Source: Thermaceae bacterium
Lineage (GTDB): Bacteria; Deinococcota; Deinococci; Deinococcales; Marinithermaceae
Direction: 5' to 3'
Length of the DNA stretch: 8,122 nt
NCBI GenBank assembly: GCA_027023115.1
Contig: JALVWZ010000322.1
Span: 1-8,122, forward strand
Shown: positions 6,301-8,122 of the stretch, in pieces
Numbering within the stretch: position 1 is the first letter of the stretch
Layout of the letters: every line of letters starts with the position of its first letter
Translations under genes and position numbers: made by a program
The notes under the pieces: generated by a model
What the model saw: the letters and a program-made list of their open reading frames with translations, nothing else
What the model was told of the DNA's origin: nothing
Databases searched by the model: none

Positions 6301-8122
6301 GAGCGATTAACAAACCATCGCCGGCACCCTCCACCTTGAAGGGCAGTTTGATCTCGGAAATCCGCCTTGGTTGCAACGGCGGCAATACCTCGAGGGCCGC
6401 CTTGGCCGGGAAAGCCGCCGGGCTGTCGCCTATATAGGCGCTGACCTTGTTCTTCAACAGACCAGTCCTTTCGGGCTTGGCCTCGTACTCGAAGGCGCGC
6501 GACTCGCCGGCGGCGAGGTCCACCGCCTCCTCCACCCGCTGCATGCCCAACCCGGCGGCCGGCGTATCGAGCAACCGCACCGAGAGCGGATGGTCGGTGG
6601 GGTTGCTGAGGACCACCTTGAAGATAGCCTTGCCACCCACCAAAACGCGCTGCGGCGCCACCGACTTGCTCAGACCCAGGGGCACGCGCCGGATCTGGTC
6701 GGCGGCCTCCAGGTTGCCGGCGTTGGAGGTCAGGGTGGCGTTGAATTTGCCGGCGGCCTCGGGGCCAAAGCGCACCTTGGCCCTGTAGCAGTGCTCGCGC
6801 TGCTGGCCCGGTTCCAGCTCGCCATCAAAGGCGGGGGCGGCTTTTGGCTCCAGCCAGTCGGGGTAGCTATCACTCAGACGGTAGCTCACCGGCAAAGAGC
6901 CAGTGTTGGAGACTCGCAAACAAATCTCGATCTTCTCGCCGGGAACGACCACGCGCTTGTCGAGGCGGCGCGTGAGCGCCACCCGCGCCCGCTCCACCAC
7001 GACGCTGGCGCTGGCCTGCCCAACGAGAAGCCCCGCCCCGTCGAACACGCGCACGGTATTGACCAACTCGCCGGCCTGGGTAGTCTGGCCGCCGATTGCG
7101 AACTGGCGCCTGTCGCCGGGTTTGAGCACCACGTACTCGTCCAGGCCCTTGCCTTTCATACCAGCGGGAAGCTGGTCTCGCACGCGCACCCGCCCCGGCT
7201 GCTGGCCGTGGTTCTCGAGAGTAATCACGAATCGCGCCGTGTCACCCAATTTGACCTTGGGGTCCACGGCCCGCTTGGTCACGGTTATCTGCGCCGGCCG
7301 CAGCGCCTTCAGCGTAGCCACTGCAGCAGCAGCGCAGGGTGCCGCCACGGCCTTGATCTGGTATTCCCCAACCTTATCGGGGCTCAGGCGCGCGCTCAGC
7401 GTAAGCGGGTGAGCAGCGCTGAGCGGACCGCTTACGGCCGGGTTGCCAGCGGCGCTGACGCCGGCGGGCAGCTCCAACCTTAGTTTGGCCGGCAGCTCGT
7501 ACGGGAACTTGGTGCTGAGGCGAGCCCGCGCTACGGCGCTGGCGCCGGCAGCGACGGCATCGGGCTGCAACTGGAGCCCCACCTCGAGCCGAGGCTGCAG
7601 GCTGATACTCAAGCGGCTGGTCTTGCCGGGAACGACGCGAACCATTGCCGGAGCCTCAACGGTAGCGCCAGCAACGTCTACCTTGACCGGATGCTCACCC
7701 GCCGGCAGGTCCACCAGTGCGGTGCCGGCCGCGGATAGAGCTACCTTCTTGCTGCCGATTTGCACCTCGAGCGGCACCGGCCAGATCCGGCCCCCGCAAC
7801 CGGCAGTGGCGTTCACCAATACGTAGCCGCCGCGGGGGCGCAGCACGAAAGTAGCCACGCCGCCGCCCGGACCAAAGAGAACCCTCTTCTGGGAAAGGGG
7901 CATGCCCGCCTGCGACTCGGTCTTGACCAGCTCCCAGCCCTCGGGGATGCGGCTCAAGAACACGGTGCGGTCGTAGTAGCCGGTTACCTTGTATTCCGCA
8001 CCCTTAACCGGATTGCCCTGCTCGTCAACGACGTTTACCTTGACCGGATCGAGGAAGACCTGAAAACCAACGGTGTTGGTGTACTGTTTGGCTGTTTTCG
8101 GCTGACTGAAGCCGAAGCGGTA
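3374..8122 (-). CDS. DUF11-repeat outer-membrane beta-barrel envelope protein (5' partial)
   Basis: At least 1582 residues are visible, numbered here from the window edge. The frame is open from base 8122 to the TGA at 3374-3376, so the true start lies outside. Residues 22-53 look like a carboxypeptidase-regulatory or Ig-like fold (VNVVDEQGNPVKGAEYKV). A PEGA-like segment and another Ig-like segment follow. Three DUF11-type domains lie at about 279-379, 380-480 and 481-582, each opening with a TKRAVDPKVKLGD-like strand. A segment with the PGSSRLDG motif and invasin-like beta domains follow. Candidate barrel strands begin near W896. A GTRIYQL...PGSEKV...DYVIDYPSG module spans 1041-1108. From about 1114 to 1571 there are regular amphipathic beta-strands with short turns, ending in PGVYLRLDFLGG, which indicates an outer-membrane barrel. 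An 11-residue polar tail with a Cys-Cys pair closes the protein. DUF11 is known from surface and envelope proteins. The role is probably envelope structure, adhesion or display; the exact function is unknown. The gene overlaps the next gene by 4 bases. Confidence 0.9.
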   Translation of the reverse strand, partial: YRFGFSQPKTAKQYTNTVGFQVFLDPVKVNVVDEQGNPVKGAEYKVTGYYDRTVFLSRIPEGWELVKTESQAGMPLSQKRVLFGPGGGVATFVLRPRGGYVLVNATAGCGGRIWPVPLEVQIGSKKVALSAAGTALVDLPAGEHPVKVDVAGATVEAPAMVRVVPGKTSRLSISLQPRLEVGLQLQPDAVAAGASAVARARLSTKFPYELPAKLRLELPAGVSAAGNPAVSGPLSAAHPLTLSARLSPDKVGEYQIKAVAAPCAAAAVATLKALRPAQITVTKRAVDPKVKLGDTARFVITLENHGQQPGRVRVRDQLPAGMKGKGLDEYVVLKPGDRRQFAIGGQTTQAGELVNTVRVFDGAGLLVGQASASVVVERARVALTRRLDKRVVVPGEKIEICLRVSNTGSLPVSYRLSDSYPDWLEPKAAPAFDGELEPGQQREHCYRAKVRFGPEAAGKFNATLTSNAGNLEAADQIRRVPLGLSKSVAPQRVLVGGKAIFKVVLSNPTDHPLSVRLLDTPAAGLGMQRVEEAVDLAAGESRAFEYEAKPERTGLLKNKVSAYIGDSPAAFPAKAALEVLPPLQPRRISEIKLPFKVEGAGDGLLIAHQPPAGAVYQPGSSRLDGKPIAEPRVTKDGRLIWKVPYQKKGVLSYTAEHEKALPMLGQPDLTLLAGDRELPLVGRVSLEDYQKASPVKRSNRQGMIREPQPGTVYSNADSTKVVVVAPYGSAVKLAVNGVPVGRDHLGKAQYNSLAGTQKLDYYAVPLQVGRNLITVDAGGRHDEVEVFQAGRPVKLRAVPIKAIADGRTPIKLRIESLDAAGLASGMGFVTVESNVEPMTADANLRESGYQVLLKDGVGELVLRPLASPGEVTVEMAKDQLTATSRIYVPGPTHSLWTAQGSITVRYDGALEVGGQARGYLETPLAGGTLQGALGVNGGVDAGVPYVQPDLTNSDNPTKRFPLTGSGDGSGMPLESDDGIALKYDRSSFSVGYYKTSLSLPGISGLPQATALVLQTRGDLQAGAFVTLLPSSEVTDEIVPDGTRIYQLSHAVKPGSEKVILRTGSVERGLVPLRDYVIDYPSGHITLSRPLWPTDQNAVPVRLLVEYAPAGSPRDTLAFGAGARYKLGDFSFGAAAATLDRGATWKFGAELSYRTQTLSMALSYTLDAGNSVVGFSAAGHQGGIEASGNLRYDGSLQGKLRIAAKVGEGGKVAIEHRGSATTNRTALLYEHRFGSVSGGLGVGYEWNTASFSALGRLGYSAGGLQLTATHRQSFSVAPSLSTLNASYAFDANLKGEGELAYEWGTGLSGSFGLKQRLGPANLSISYALPNASGGGNRARFGIRAPLPLGDKLTLDLSAGYERSLGSGSYQAAAGAGLRYESGDLSATFGIEGALGSSGSKVTLRTGATGKLDDRQTVSFDANYVFATAPHGRFTLAYAYRGRTLQVLTYHRLINEGGTSFEGELAPTWHPSLSFQLRPSAAYRVSLSDPAASLYQLGLGANYYFTSQLGIGGGAYYLWQPALSKSATAFSVEGSLRVIDPVWLNLGYTFGGFAGLSPEARPGVYLRLDFLGGDCCKSREETGR
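3386..3393 (-). promoter_or_regulatory. Shine-Dalgarno site for the downstream secreted protein
   Basis: Read on the minus strand this is GGGAGGAG, a strong match to the 16S anti-Shine-Dalgarno sequence, ending 8 bases before the GTG at 3377. It lies inside the last codons of the upstream barrel gene (AGG GAG GAG, residues R-E-E of the tail). It decides the GTG start of the downstream gene and supports translational coupling, because ribosomes terminating at 3374 release on top of the new start. Confidence 0.8.
3410..4783 (-). other. C-terminal outer-membrane beta-barrel domain
   Basis: Residues about 1114-1571 alternate hydrophobic and small or polar residues in stretches of 9-13, separated by short Gly/Asn/Asp turns and longer polar loops, with aromatic residues at strand ends. 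Examples are FGAGARYKLGDFSFGAAAA, TLSMALSYTLDAG, YQLGLGANYYFTSQLGIG and VWLNLGYTFGGF. The final strand is PGVYLRLDFLGG. The length would allow about 20 or more strands, but I did not count them reliably. Confidence 0.75.
4799..5002 (-). other. Pre-barrel GSE / DYxIDY beta module
   Basis: Residues 1041-1108 of the barrel protein read GTRIYQLSHAVKPGSEKV, then RDYVIDYPSGHITLSRPL and a closing VRLLVEYAP strand. From memory the same pattern (Y-x-L, V-x-PGSE-x-V, G-x-DY-x-IDY-x-x-G-x-I-x-L) occurs in several very large outer-membrane proteins just before or between barrel strands, including SprA-like proteins. It sits between the first candidate barrel strands and the main barrel. Confidence 0.55.
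6377..7288 (-). other. Three tandem DUF11-type domains
   Basis: Residues 279-582 of the barrel protein contain three divergent copies of about 100 residues. Each starts with an L/VTK-like strand followed by a V-x-G-x-x-A/I-x-F/I strand (VKLGDTARFVITLENHG, VVPGEKIEICLRVSNTG, VLVGGKAIFKVVLSNPT). Each continues with a V-R-D/L-S-D/L-L-D strand, then a proline-rich turn, then L-x-PG/AG-E/D-x-R. The order and spacing match the DUF11 beta-sandwich repeat. The copies differ strongly in sequence, so this is an old duplication, not a recent DNA repeat. Confidence 0.75.

Noticed and set aside
5333..7483. Two long plus-strand frames (5333-6310 and 6371-7483) that could pass for genes of 325 and 370 residues
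   Set aside because: They lie fully antisense to the DUF11 and linker domains of a convincing minus-strand gene. Their translations are low-complexity (rich in Gly, Ala, Val, His, Gln) with no recognisable domain, as expected for the shadow of GC-rich codons.
1..8122. RNA genes, CRISPR arrays, insertion sequences, terminators
   Set aside because: No tRNA-like cloverleaf, spaced repeats, terminal inverted repeats or hairpin plus T-run was seen. Essentially every base is accounted for by the two coding frames.

Overview
The window holds two very large genes, both on the minus strand and in the same direction, and nothing else that I can support. They fill all 8122 bases. Both run off the window: the first lacks its 5' end (beyond 8122) and the second lacks its 3' end (beyond 1). 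They meet in a GTGA stop/start overlap at 3374-3377.

Right part (8122 to 3374, minus strand): at least 1582 residues of an envelope protein. In order it has immunoglobulin-like and PEGA-like beta modules, three tandem DUF11-type domains, invasin-like linker domains, a pre-barrel beta module with a GSE/DYxIDY signature, and a C-terminal outer-membrane beta-barrel. The nearest ATG/GTG-type start in view (GTG at 7963) is not the real start, because the frame stays open and protein-like to the window edge.

Left part (3377 to 1, minus strand): 1125 codons of a secreted protein. It starts with a GTG and a clear signal peptide. A propeller-like domain, two SdrD B-like calcium-loop domains, a DVWAEQTYG...CYGGRRG...VDFGFSF module, a GSLRQF-led right-handed beta-helix and a final beta-sandwich region follow. 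No stop codon occurs in this frame.

Organism: an outer-membrane barrel implies a diderm bacterium. The DUF11-plus-barrel protein ending in a PGVYLRLDFLGG-like strand, and the beta-helix protein with motifs such as MHFVPAVP, resemble what I remember from Deinococcota, especially Thermaceae (Meiothermus, Oceanithermus and relatives). This placement is a recollection and is tentative. The first gene is GC-rich (about 68% in a sample at 5701-5760). The 5' part of the second gene is strikingly AT-rich (about 32% G+C over 2581-2700), which suggests a mosaic origin.

Working together: the overlap and the shared ribosome-binding site imply co-transcription and translational coupling. The simplest reading is a cell-surface pair, a large outer-membrane-anchored protein followed by a secreted surface or adhesin-like protein. 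A functional partnership is inference. No RNA genes, mobile elements, CRISPR arrays, promoters or terminators were found.
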